DNA from: an uncultured Collinsella sp.
GTDB lineage: Bacteria > Actinomycetota > Coriobacteriia > Coriobacteriales > Coriobacteriaceae
Assembly: GCA_902482185.1 (NCBI GenBank)
Contig: CABSZR010000012.1
Location: forward strand, 1 to 14,610
Direction: 5' to 3'
Length of the DNA: 14,610 nt
Position 1 is the first letter of the stretch. Each line of letters opens with the position of its first letter. The notes beneath the pieces were generated by a model that saw only the letters and a list, made by a program, of their open reading frames with translations, was not told where the DNA came from and did no database searches. A program made the position numbers and the translations under genes. Shown in pieces: positions 1 through 6,499 of this stretch.

Positions 1-53
1 GATATGAGCCCTTCACCACGACCCCGCACGACCTGCACGTCATCGATTGCTAG
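1..53 (+). CDS. C-terminal end of an upstream gene, probably an M24-family (Xaa-Pro) aminopeptidase
   Basis: Only the last 16 codons are in the window. The frame that ends at TAG 51-53 reads YEPFTTTPHDLHVIDC. The pattern of an aromatic or Glu residue, a Thr-rich turn, then P-x-x-L-x-V-I resembles the usual C-terminus of M24 creatinase/aminopeptidase P proteins, which end in motifs such as LT-x-x-P-K-E-L. A pepP-like gene directly upstream of efp is a common bacterial arrangement, which supports the guess. The fragment is too short to be certain, and no catalytic residue is visible. A strong terminator follows at once, so this gene probably ends its own transcription unit. Confidence 0.5.
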   Translation, partial: YEPFTTTPHDLHVIDC

Positions 54-75
54 CCCATTTCGATAGATTTTTGGG

Positions 76-118
76 GCGGGGCGTCCGGATCGATTCGGAC
101 GCCCCGCGTTCTCTTTTT
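76..118 (+). terminator. Intrinsic terminator between the upstream gene and efp
   Basis: A perfect 12-bp GC-rich stem pairs 76-87 (GCGGGGCGTCCG) with 96-107 around an 8-base loop (GATCGATT). After a short GTTCT spacer it is followed by CTTTTT at 113-118. This is a classical rho-independent shape on the + strand. It separates the upstream gene from the efp run. Confidence 0.85.
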
Positions 119-149
119 ATGCGCTCGCCGCAGGCGCCGTCTGCAAGTG

Positions 150-155
150 TATAAT
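150..155 (+). promoter_or_regulatory. Candidate -10 box of the efp promoter
   Basis: A perfect TATAAT lies at 150-155, just downstream of the terminator and 58 bases before the efp start. The spaced position for a -35 box (about 127-132) is GC-rich and does not resemble TTGACA. The call therefore rests on the -10 match and the placement only. Confidence 0.5.
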
Positions 156-212
156 TTCTGTCGTATGTAATTTGGACGCTTGTGCGTTCTGCCCATAACA
201 AGAAAGGTCGCT

Positions 213-776
213 ATGCCTACCATTTCTACCGCCGACTTCAAGAACGGCCTCGGTCTCCGCATCAAGGACAAGGTCTACACCATCGTCGAGTTCCAGCATG
301 TCAAGCCGGGCAAGGGCGGCGCGTTTGTGCGCTACAAGACCCGCGACATCAAGAGCGGCCGTGTCGTCGAGAACACCTGCAACGCCGGCACCAAGTTCGA
401 GAGCGTCATGCTCACCACCCGTGAGTTCCAGTACCTCTACAACGATGGCGCCGACTACATCTTCATGGACAACGAGACCTATGAGCAGGTTCCCGTTCCC
501 GAGGACATGGTGGGCGAGAACTCCAAGTGGCTGCGCGAGAACGACATCTGCCAGCTGCTCTTCGCCGACGATGAGCTCATGGGCGTGACCCCGCCGATGT
601 TCATCGAGACCACCATCGTCCAGACCGACCCGGGCTTTAAGGGCGACACCGTCCAGGGTTCCACCAAGCCGGCCACGATTGACACCGGCGCTGTCATCCA
701 GGTCCCCATGTACCTCAACGAGGGCGAGGTCATCAAGGTTGACACCCGCGACGGCAAGTTCGTCTCCCGCGTCTAG
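213..776 (+). CDS. efp: Translation elongation factor P
   Basis: EF-P binds ribosomes stalled at polyproline stretches, between the P and E sites, and stimulates peptide bond formation. The 187-residue product matches the usual length of about 185. The N-terminal KOW-like domain has the loop VKPGKGGAF with Lys34 at its tip, the residue that is post-translationally modified in several bacteria. The C-terminal OB domain ends with the family signature around IDTGAVIQVPMYLNEG (about residues 157-172) and a terminal VDTRDGKF stretch. I chose the ATG at 213 because MPTIST is the expected N-terminus and an AGAAAGG ribosome site sits at 201-207. An in-frame start at 180 would add 11 unlikely residues. 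No modification enzyme is encoded in the window. It is the first gene of a same-strand run with the Asp23 gene 24 bases downstream. Confidence 0.97.
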   Translation: MPTISTADFKNGLGLRIKDKVYTIVEFQHVKPGKGGAFVRYKTRDIKSGRVVENTCNAGTKFESVMLTTREFQYLYNDGADYIFMDNETYEQVPVPEDMVGENSKWLRENDICQLLFADDELMGVTPPMFIETTIVQTDPGFKGDTVQGSTKPATIDTGAVIQVPMYLNEGEVIKVDTRDGKFVSRV

Positions 777-800
777 CAACCAACTCTTCTAGGAGGACTC

Positions 801-1163
801 ATGCCCCAGGAAATCAAGATTGACGGCATCGGCATTTCGCCCGATGTTCTGACCGCCATCGTCTCGCGCGCCGTGTCCGATGTCGAGGGCATCGCCTCCG
901 TTGGCGTCAAGGACCTTGCCACTAATCTTGTCTCCATGATGCTCTCGTCCAAGGCGCCGGCTTCCGAGCCGGCGGTCGAGGCCGAGGTCGTTGGCGACAA
1001 GCTCGCACTCACCGTGCGTGTCGTGGTGTTCTTTGGCTATCCGTTCAAGAAACTCGCCGAGGCCGTTCGCGCCGCCGTGGTCGCCGCCATCGATGCTCAG
1101 GTGGGCGTCGAGGTCGAGCGCGTTGACGTTTGCATTGACGGCCTCGTTTTCCCCAAGGAGTAA
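801..1163 (+). CDS. Asp23/Gls24 family envelope-stress protein (YqhY-like)
   Basis: The 120-residue protein has the Asp23/DUF322 layout: an opening segment (IDGIGISPDVLTAIVSRAV) followed by a V-x-G-I-A-S-V-G-V-K-like segment at about residues 30-40. A variable middle leads into the paired elements LALTVRVVVFFGYPFKKLAEAV and VGVEVERVDVCIDGLVF that close the fold. There is no signal peptide or membrane segment, so it should be cytoplasmic. The AGGAGG ribosome site at 791-796 fixes the ATG at 801. Position directly before nusB matches the yqhY-nusB neighbourhood of Gram-positive bacteria, where YqhY has been linked to lipid or acetyl-CoA carboxylase homeostasis. That role is not demonstrated here, as no acc genes are in the window. 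Confidence 0.88.
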   Translation: MPQEIKIDGIGISPDVLTAIVSRAVSDVEGIASVGVKDLATNLVSMMLSSKAPASEPAVEAEVVGDKLALTVRVVVFFGYPFKKLAEAVRAAVVAAIDAQVGVEVERVDVCIDGLVFPKE

Positions 1164-1166
1164 CCT

Positions 1167-1754
1167 TTGAGCCTTAAGGTTTATCGCGGGCGCACGCTTG
1201 CCCGCAGTCAGGCGCTGCAGCTGCTGTTCCAGGCCGAGGCCACGGACAGCCCGCTTGAGCGCGTCCTCGAGGGCGATTTCCTGATCTCGAAGGGCCCCCT
1301 CGACCCCTATGCGCTTGAGCTTTGCCGTGGTGCCTACGAGCATATCGATCGCATCGACTGCGCTCTGCGCTCCGTTGCCAAGAACTGGGACCTTATGCGC
1401 ATGCCCGGCGCCGACCGCAATCTGCTGCGTATCGCCGTTTACGAGATGCGTTTCCTCACCGACGAGGAGGTCTCGGACGCCATCGTAATCAACGAGGCCG
1501 TCGAGCTCGCCAAGGCCTATGGCACCGACCAGTCCGCGTCGTTCGTCAACGGCGTGCTGGGCAAGATCGCTCGCAGCGAGGAGCTGCCGGGCGAGGACCT
1601 GTACCAAGAGCTGCTGGCCGAGGATCGCGCTCGCGAGGAGGCACAGGCTGCCGAGGCGGCCGCCAAGGTCGCTGCCGCTCAGGCTGCCGCCGGTGTACTT
1701 GCTGAGGATGCGGACGCTGCTGAGGCCGTCGAGGCCGACTCCGTCGAGGAGTAG
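1167..1754 (+). CDS. nusB: Transcription antitermination factor NusB
   Basis: NusB pairs with NusE (ribosomal S10) on boxA RNA to suppress termination in rRNA operons. The helical NusB core is visible from an N-terminal ARSQALQLLFQAEA helix, through a middle NLLRIAVYEMRFL segment, to the typical closing motif SASFVNGVLGKIA at about residue 125-137. The start is TTG at 1167, set by AAGGAG at 1155-1160 with 6-base spacing and only three bases after the Asp23 stop. At 195 residues it is longer than the usual 130-160. The excess is a C-terminal tail of about 45 residues, almost all Ala, Glu and Asp, which is low-complexity and probably disordered. The stop is two bases before the xseB ATG, which points to an operon. 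Confidence 0.93.
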   Translation: MSLKVYRGRTLARSQALQLLFQAEATDSPLERVLEGDFLISKGPLDPYALELCRGAYEHIDRIDCALRSVAKNWDLMRMPGADRNLLRIAVYEMRFLTDEEVSDAIVINEAVELAKAYGTDQSASFVNGVLGKIARSEELPGEDLYQELLAEDRAREEAQAAEAAAKVAAAQAAAGVLAEDADAAEAVEADSVEE

Positions 1755-1756
1755 CC

Positions 1757-1996
1757 ATGCCAGAGGGTTCCGTCCGCAACTTCGACGAGATCTCGGACCG
1801 TCTGGACCAGATCATCGCTACCGTTCGCTCCAAGGATACCTCCTTGGAGCGTTCGCTCGATTTGTTTGACGAGGCGATTGAGCTGGGCTCCCGCGCGGTC
1901 GATATGGTCGACAAGTTTGAGCTTACGCCGCGTGAGGCCGACAAGCTCGAGCAGGAATATGATGAGGATGCGGCAAACGAATCCCAGGATAGCTAG
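1757..1996 (+). CDS. xseB: Exodeoxyribonuclease VII small subunit
   Basis: This 79-residue acidic helical protein fits XseB, the small subunit that coats the XseA coiled coil of exonuclease VII, which degrades single-stranded DNA in both directions. The family core reads FDEISDRLDQIIATV, then SLERSLDLFDEAIEL, matching the conserved L-E-x-x-L-x-x-[FY]-E-x-G pattern with Asp-Glu in the last positions. The C-terminus is Asp/Glu-rich. The GAGGAG at 1746-1751 inside the nusB end sets the ATG at 1757. The large subunit gene xseA, usually immediately upstream, is absent from this neighbourhood and must lie elsewhere if the enzyme is functional. Confidence 0.9.
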   Translation: MPEGSVRNFDEISDRLDQIIATVRSKDTSLERSLDLFDEAIELGSRAVDMVDKFELTPREADKLEQEYDEDAANESQDS

Positions 1997-2031
1997 GCCG
2001 CATCTCCGGATACGAATGGTTGATGGCATTC

Positions 2032-2835
2032 ATGAAACGCGTGCGTCTTGATGACGAACTGATTTCACAGGGCATCTGCGCCGATCGCGCGGATGCCCTT
2101 CGCACTCTTATGGCCGGCTTGGTCTCGAGTGGCGGTGAGCGCTTGACTTCGCCGGGCCTTAAGGTGATCCCGGGGCTGCCGCTGCATGTGAAGGGGCGCA
2201 TTCCCTATGTTGGCCGCGGCGGTCTTAAGCTCGAAGGCGCGCTTGATGCGTTTGGCATCAATCCGACGGGCCTTGCCTGTCTGGATGTGGGCTGCTCTAC
2301 CGGCGGCTTTACCGATTGTCTGCTCAAGCGCGGAGCTGCGACCGTTGTCTCGGTGGACGTGGGTCGCGCCCAGTTCGATTGGTCGTTGCGCCAGGACGAT
2401 CGCGTGACGCTGCATGAGCGCACAAACGTGACGCAGCTGCCTGAGCTTGGCTATGCCGGCACTATCGACCTGGCTGTGTGTGATGTCTCGTTTACCAGCA
2501 TCGCGAACATTATCGATGCGGTACTGGCGTGCCTGGCGCCTACGGGTGCATTCTGCACGCTCGTAAAGCCGCAGTTTGAGGCTCCGGCGGCGCTGGTGGG
2601 CGAGGGCGGCATTGTGACCGATCCCGCCGTGCGCCGCGATACACTCGTGGCGGCGGTTGAACTCTTTGCTGCCAAGGGCCTGTTCCCGGTCGATGTGTGC
2701 GTGTCGCCCATTCATGGTGCCAAGGGCAACGTTGAGTTTTTCCTGTACGGCACGAGATTTGACCCCGGCGATCGCTCGCAAGACGAGCTGCAATCCCAGG
2801 TATCGGTTATGAGCGAGAAAGCTGCAACGCTATGA
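2032..2835 (+). CDS. tlyA: TlyA family rRNA (cytidine-2'-O)-methyltransferase / hemolysin A homologue
   Basis: TlyA methylates cytidine 2'-OH in 16S and/or 23S rRNA and affects capreomycin sensitivity in mycobacteria. Numbered from the ATG at 2032, an S4 RNA-binding domain covers about residues 1-60. It leads into a FtsJ-type Rossmann methyltransferase with the SAM loop LDVGCSTGGFTDC (84-96). The K-D-K-E catalytic set is present as Lys66 (GGLKLEGAL), Asp151 (CDVSFTS), Lys179 (LVKPQFE) and Glu235 (GAKGNVEFF). The start is uncertain: in-frame TTG 2020 and ATG 2023 precede it, and no candidate has a good ribosome site. I prefer 2032 because MKRVRLDDEL aligns with the usual family N-terminus. The stop overlaps the nadK start as ATGA. 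Confidence 0.94.
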   Translation: MKRVRLDDELISQGICADRADALRTLMAGLVSSGGERLTSPGLKVIPGLPLHVKGRIPYVGRGGLKLEGALDAFGINPTGLACLDVGCSTGGFTDCLLKRGAATVVSVDVGRAQFDWSLRQDDRVTLHERTNVTQLPELGYAGTIDLAVCDVSFTSIANIIDAVLACLAPTGAFCTLVKPQFEAPAALVGEGGIVTDPAVRRDTLVAAVELFAAKGLFPVDVCVSPIHGAKGNVEFFLYGTRFDPGDRSQDELQSQVSVMSEKAATL

Positions 2836-3692
2836 AGGTCTTTCTGGTTCCCAATTACTACAAGCAAGAGGCGGTCGAGAGCGGCCTGATGCTCGAGCTT
2901 TGGCTGACTCGCCAGGGCTATGAGGTCGCATGGGCTGCCGACCAGCGATCCAAGATTCAGAGCACGCCTGATATTGACGGCTCCGATCTGGTCATTACGC
3001 TCGGCGGCGACGGCACGTTGCTGCGCGCTGCCCGCATCCTCAACCATCGCGAGATTCCTATCCTCGGTCTTTCCTATGGTCACCTGGGCTTTCTAACTGC
3101 TGCGAGCCCCGAGGAGCGCGACATCCTGCAGGTCGTGAGCGACGCCCTGTCCGGTGAGCTGCACGTGAGCCGTCGCGCCACCATCGCCGCGGATATCGTG
3201 TCCGTGCGCGAAGATGGTACGAAGGATGTCGTGCGCACCTTCGCCCTCAACGACATGGCGCTTACGCGCGGCCCCCTGTCCGATATGGTCGAGTTTGACA
3301 TCACGGTGTCCGGTCACCATATCGACCGCCTACGCGGTGACGGTGTCGTCGTTTCGACGGCGACTGGTTCTACGGGTTACGCGCTCAGCGCCGGTGGCCC
3401 CATCGTGAGCCCTGACTATACGGGCATGGTCTGCGTACCCATTGCGCCGCACACCATTCAAGCTCGCGCTTTCTTGACTTCGCCGAGCGATGTCGTCGAA
3501 ATCTTTATGTCTGATGACCGTCCGAGCGTTCCGGCGATCGCTATCGATGGACAGTTTATTACCTGCGATGGCACCGTTGAGAGCGTGGCGGTGCGCCGCG
3601 GGCCCGGAGATGTGTTGCTGCTGGATTACGGCCCCGAGAGCTTCTATAACTCGGTGAGCCGCGTATTCTACGGAGTCCGCCATGATCGATGA
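2832..3692 (+). CDS. nadK: NAD kinase
   Basis: This enzyme phosphorylates NAD to NADP using ATP or polyphosphate, and is the only route to cellular NADP. The 286-residue protein has the GGDGT motif at 58-62 with catalytic Asp60, and the glycine-rich stretch GDGVVVSTATGSTGYALSAGGP (about 168-189), close to the family GDG-STPTGSTAYSLSAGGP. The NE motif reads Asn140-Asp141 in ALNDMAL, a conservative change. The ATG overlaps the tlyA stop (ATGA) and the upstream ribosome site is weak, so translation is probably coupled to tlyA. Its end overlaps recN by 11 bases. A tlyA-nadK-recN order is widespread in Gram-positive bacteria. Confidence 0.97.
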   Translation: MKVFLVPNYYKQEAVESGLMLELWLTRQGYEVAWAADQRSKIQSTPDIDGSDLVITLGGDGTLLRAARILNHREIPILGLSYGHLGFLTAASPEERDILQVVSDALSGELHVSRRATIAADIVSVREDGTKDVVRTFALNDMALTRGPLSDMVEFDITVSGHHIDRLRGDGVVVSTATGSTGYALSAGGPIVSPDYTGMVCVPIAPHTIQARAFLTSPSDVVEIFMSDDRPSVPAIAIDGQFITCDGTVESVAVRRGPGDVLLLDYGPESFYNSVSRVFYGVRHDR

Positions 3693-5310
3693 GCTGCAGG
3701 TTTCTAACATTGCACTCATTCGCGAGGCGACGCTGGTGCCGAGTGCCGGCCTGACTGTCCTGACTGGCGAGACCGGCGCCGGCAAGACCGCGCTGCTCTC
3801 GGCCCTCAAGCTTATTTTGGGTGAGCGCGCGGATTCGTCGACGGTGCGCGAGGGCGAGGCGCTCGCGAGCGTCGAGGCACGACTCTTCGACGGTCCACAT
3901 GACACGGAGGGTTTCACCGTGCAGCGCAGCCTTTCTGCCGAGGGCCGCAGCCGCGTCAAGATTGACGGCCGCATCGCCAGTGTGCGCGAACTTTCGGAGC
4001 GCGTTGGTGTGATGATGGATCTGTGCGGCCAACACGAGCACCAGCGCTTGCTCGATCCATCGCATCACGTTGCGATGGTTGATGCCTGGGCGGGGCGCTC
4101 TGCGCTCGAGGCGCTGGATGCGTACCGCGCCTGCTTTAAAGCATCGCGCGCTGCCGCCAAGGAGGTTCGACGTGTCGAAGAGGCCTCGCGTGCGCAGGGG
4201 AGCCGCGTCGAGGAGGCGCGCTTTGCCCTCGAGCGCATCGGCGAGGTCGACCCCAAGCCGGGTGAGTATGAGGAACTCGAGGAGCTGCTGCCGCGCTCCG
4301 AACATGCCGAGGTACTGGTTGCCACGGCTAACGATGCCCATTCATCGCTTGCCTCTGAAGGGGGAGCGCTCGATGCCGTGAACAGCGCCGTGGCAGAGCT
4401 TTCCCGAATGGCTACCGTCGATCGCAAACTCGGCGACATTGCCGATGCACTTTCGGATGCCTGTATCTCCCTTGAGGATTGCGCGAACGAGCTTCGTGCC
4501 TATCGCGATGGCATCGCCTTCGACCCGCGCGAGCTCGCACGCATGCGTGAGCGATATTCCGACCTCAAGGGCCTGTTGCGTCAGTGGGGTCCCACCATGG
4601 ACGATGTTTTTGCCATGCGCGATCGCTCGCAAGAGCTGCTGTCCCTGGTCGATGATGGCGATGAGCAGATCAAAAAGGCGCGTGAGGCACTCGGGAGCGC
4701 CGAGCGCGAGTTGTTTGCCGCTGCCAAGGCACTTAAGCGCGCACGCAATACGGCGGCCCCGCGCTTCTGCCACGAGGTTGGCCGCCAGATGGCTCGCCTG
4801 GAGATGGGCGGCGCCGAGCTCGTCTGGGAGTCACGTGATCTTCCCCGTGCTGAATGGACGCCCGTTGGTCCTTCGAGCTACGAGCTGCTATACCGCAGCG
4901 GTGCCGGCTTGACGCCACGTCCCCTGCGCCGCATTGCCTCGGGCGGCGAGTTAAGTCGCGTCATGCTGGCAAGCAAGGTTGTCCTCGGTAACGCGGACGG
5001 TGTTGATACGCTGGTGTTTGACGAGGTCGATGCTGGTGTCGGTGGCTCCACGGCGCGTGCACTCGCGGGCGTGCTGGCAGATCTCGCCTCTACGCATCAG
5101 GTGATTGTCGTAACCCACTTGGCGCAGGTCGCCGTCATGGCCGACAAGCATTATGTTGTCAGCAAGGAACCAGGCGATGTTCCCCAGACGCATTTGGACG
5201 AGGTAACCGGCGAAGCGCGTACCGCCGAGATCGCCCGCATGTTGAGCGGCGATCAGTCCGAGGCAAGCCTGGCGCACGCCAAGCAGATGCTCGAAGAAGC
5301 TCGAGGTTAG
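3682..5310 (+). CDS. recN: DNA repair protein RecN
   Basis: RecN is an SMC-like ATPase that acts at double-strand breaks. The 542 residues are close to the usual 550-570. The N-terminal half-domain has Walker A GETGAGKT at 29-36 and a Q-loop-like segment DLCGQHEHQRLLDP near residue 115. The middle is a long charged helical region (about 150-370) expected to form the antiparallel coiled coil. The C-terminal half-domain has the ABC signature ASGGELSRV (419-427) and Walker B LVFDEVDAGVGG with Asp447-Glu448, then VVTHLAQVA as the switch histidine region. GGAG at 3672-3675 supports the ATG at 3682 inside the nadK end. It is the last gene of the + run. Confidence 0.97.
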   Translation: MIDELQVSNIALIREATLVPSAGLTVLTGETGAGKTALLSALKLILGERADSSTVREGEALASVEARLFDGPHDTEGFTVQRSLSAEGRSRVKIDGRIASVRELSERVGVMMDLCGQHEHQRLLDPSHHVAMVDAWAGRSALEALDAYRACFKASRAAAKEVRRVEEASRAQGSRVEEARFALERIGEVDPKPGEYEELEELLPRSEHAEVLVATANDAHSSLASEGGALDAVNSAVAELSRMATVDRKLGDIADALSDACISLEDCANELRAYRDGIAFDPRELARMRERYSDLKGLLRQWGPTMDDVFAMRDRSQELLSLVDDGDEQIKKAREALGSAERELFAAAKALKRARNTAAPRFCHEVGRQMARLEMGGAELVWESRDLPRAEWTPVGPSSYELLYRSGAGLTPRPLRRIASGGELSRVMLASKVVLGNADGVDTLVFDEVDAGVGGSTARALAGVLADLASTHQVIVVTHLAQVAVMADKHYVVSKEPGDVPQTHLDEVTGEARTAEIARMLSGDQSEASLAHAKQMLEEARG

Positions 5311-5326
5311 GTCGTATCAGCGGTGT

Positions 5327-5363
5327 TGGTGGGACAAAATAGACTGAAATTTTTGTCCCACTA
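5327..5363. repeat. 12-bp inverted repeat between convergent recN and the rpiR-type gene; possible two-way terminator
   Basis: Arm 5329-5340 (GTGGGACAAAAT) pairs perfectly with 5350-5361 (ATTTTTGTCCCAC end) around a 9-base loop, with G-T and T-A pairs possible just outside. It fills most of the 59-base gap between two convergent genes. The A and T runs are inside the stem rather than after it, so it is not a textbook intrinsic terminator on either strand. It may still end both transcripts, or be a copy of a dispersed palindromic repeat. Confidence 0.6.
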
Positions 5364-5369
5364 CGCGTT

Positions 5370-6227
5370 TTACTCAACGACCTTATCCGGCTGGATGAGC
5401 TCCTCGTAGTAGCTGATATGCTCACGCGCGTCTTCAATCTCGGGCAGCAGGAAGTTGTAGATGACTTCGATGATCATCGTGGCACTGATCTTGGAGAACG
5501 CAAAGTCGCCTGTCGTCAGCAGCGCTTCGTGGTTGACGGTATTAAAAGTGTAGTCTGCCAGGCGCGCGAGCGGGGATTTACTGTCGCTGCTGATGACGAC
5601 TACGGTTGCGCCGCAGTTGCGAGCCGCTTTTGCCATGCGATTCAGTCGGCGCGATTTGCCGGAGTTTGAGATTAGCACGATGACGTCACCCGGGCGCAAC
5701 GTGAGCGCAAAGCCGATTGATGTCTCGCTGATGGTGCTCGCCATACAGCGCAGGCCCAGCTGCGAAAACTTAAACGTCGCATCGAGCGCGACCGCGTTCG
5801 TATTGCCCACAGCCGCAAACTCAATAACCCCTGCATGCTTAAGGGCATGCACAACAGCCGCCAGCGTATCGTGGTCGATCCCGTCGATAGTCGCATTAAG
5901 CTCGCTCACCTTGGCAGCCAGGATGTTCTTGAGGCTCTGCTCCATATTGTCGAGCGAGACCTCGTCGGTCAGGCCCTCGTTGCGCTGGCTTTCCAAATCC
6001 CTCGCCAACGAAAACTGAAAGCTGCGGAAGCTACCAAAGCCCAGCTTGCGGCAGAAGCGCGAAACGGTCGCCTCGGACGTGGCAGCGGCACGCGAAAGTT
6101 GGGCGGCCGTCAGACGTGGCGCCTCGGACTGGTGCTCCAATATATAGTCGACAATGCGCTGCTCGGACTCGCTGTATCCCTGATGGGTACTAATGAGGGA
6201 AAGTGCGCTCTTGCTACTATCGATCAT
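5370..6227 (-). CDS. MurR/RpiR family transcriptional regulator (HTH_6 plus SIS domain)
   Basis: RpiR-type regulators bind DNA through an N-terminal helix-turn-helix and sense a phosphosugar through a SIS domain. In this 285-residue protein the HTH covers about residues 1-77, with turn and recognition helix AAQLSRAAATSEATVSRFCR at 41-60 followed by KLGFGSFRSFQ. The SIS domain spans about 125-260 with the phosphosugar loop LISNSGKSRR at 185-194. I chose the ATG at 6227 (complement) because AGGAG lies six bases upstream (complement of 6234-6238). An upstream in-frame start at 6275 would add 16 atypical residues. It is divergent from the fructose-type permease gene, so it is the obvious candidate regulator of that gene. 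Its ligand, for example fructose 1-phosphate, is inferred from context only. Confidence 0.95.
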   Translation of the reverse strand: MIDSSKSALSLISTHQGYSESEQRIVDYILEHQSEAPRLTAAQLSRAAATSEATVSRFCRKLGFGSFRSFQFSLARDLESQRNEGLTDEVSLDNMEQSLKNILAAKVSELNATIDGIDHDTLAAVVHALKHAGVIEFAAVGNTNAVALDATFKFSQLGLRCMASTISETSIGFALTLRPGDVIVLISNSGKSRRLNRMAKAARNCGATVVVISSDSKSPLARLADYTFNTVNHEALLTTGDFAFSKISATMIIEVIYNFLLPEIEDAREHISYYEELIQPDKVVE

Positions 6228-6275
6228 GGATGGCTCCTGGTTGGCATGAAAATCTAGCTTGATTTGCAATGCCAT

Positions 6276-6281
6276 AGTATA
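6276..6281 (-). promoter_or_regulatory. Candidate -10 box of the rpiR-type gene
   Basis: The complement of 6276-6281 reads TATACT, 48 bases upstream of the start codon. A TTGTAA (complement of 6295-6300) is too close for a standard -35 with this box, so the -35 is unclear. The region between the two divergent genes is distinctly AT-richer than the flanking coding DNA. Confidence 0.35.
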
Positions 6282-6308
6282 CGGGCATTTTCAATTACAA
6301 GATACACC

Positions 6309-6372
6309 TTGCCGTTTCAAGTGTTGATGGTAAACTTTCACTTACCGTTTACGGTTATGAAAGAACCTTTCA
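6309..6372 (+). promoter_or_regulatory. Candidate permease promoter with overlapping CTTTCA/TGAAAG operator sites
   Basis: TTGCCG (6309-6314) and TAAACT (6331-6336) are spaced by 16 bases and can serve as -35 and -10. CTTTCA at 6335-6340 overlaps the -10 box. TGAAAG at 6358-6363 follows after 17 bases, and it forms a second, tighter palindrome TGAAAGAACCTTTCA at 6358-6372. GTAAAC (6330-6335) with GTTTAC (6347-6352), and ACCGTTTACGGT (6344-6355), are further nested dyads. A further CTTTCA lies at 6421-6426. Dense dyads in a divergent promoter region beside an RpiR-type gene suggest its operators; the assignment is inferred. Confidence 0.5.
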
Positions 6373-6437
6373 CCGGAGATTTGCACCTTAGCTCTTCTCA
6401 CGCGGACGGTAGGTTGGTATCTTTCAGTTGTGGAAAA

Positions 6438-6478
6438 ACGCGCATCGAAGCGCGTGTAGGGGAGCGCCCGCGGGCGCT
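6438..6478 (+). promoter_or_regulatory. Two tandem hairpins in the permease 5' leader
   Basis: Hairpin 1 pairs ACGCGC (6438-6443) with GCGCGT (6450-6455) around ATCGAA. Hairpin 2 is the perfect 16-base palindrome AGCGCCCGCGGGCGCT (6463-6478). Both lie between the candidate promoter and the AAGGAGG ribosome site (6488-6494). No U-run follows, so they do not look like a terminator. RNA stabilisation or a protein binding site are possibilities. Confidence 0.45.
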
Positions 6479-6499
6479 GTACTCAAGAAGGAGGGACAC

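Noticed and set aside
789..1607. 272-codon minus-strand open frame across the Asp23 and nusB genes
   Set aside because: It spans two real + strand genes and their junction and resembles no protein family.
3249..3254. Asn-Asp in place of the Asn-Glu motif in NAD kinase as a sign of lost activity
   Set aside because: The change is conservative, the GGDGT and glycine-rich motifs are intact, and Asp variants of this motif are, to my knowledge, found in other bacterial NAD kinases.
6428..6499. Earlier TTG start for the permease
   Set aside because: It would place the two leader hairpins in coding sequence and add a 24-residue stretch unlike EIIB. The ATG at 6500 has a near-perfect ribosome site.
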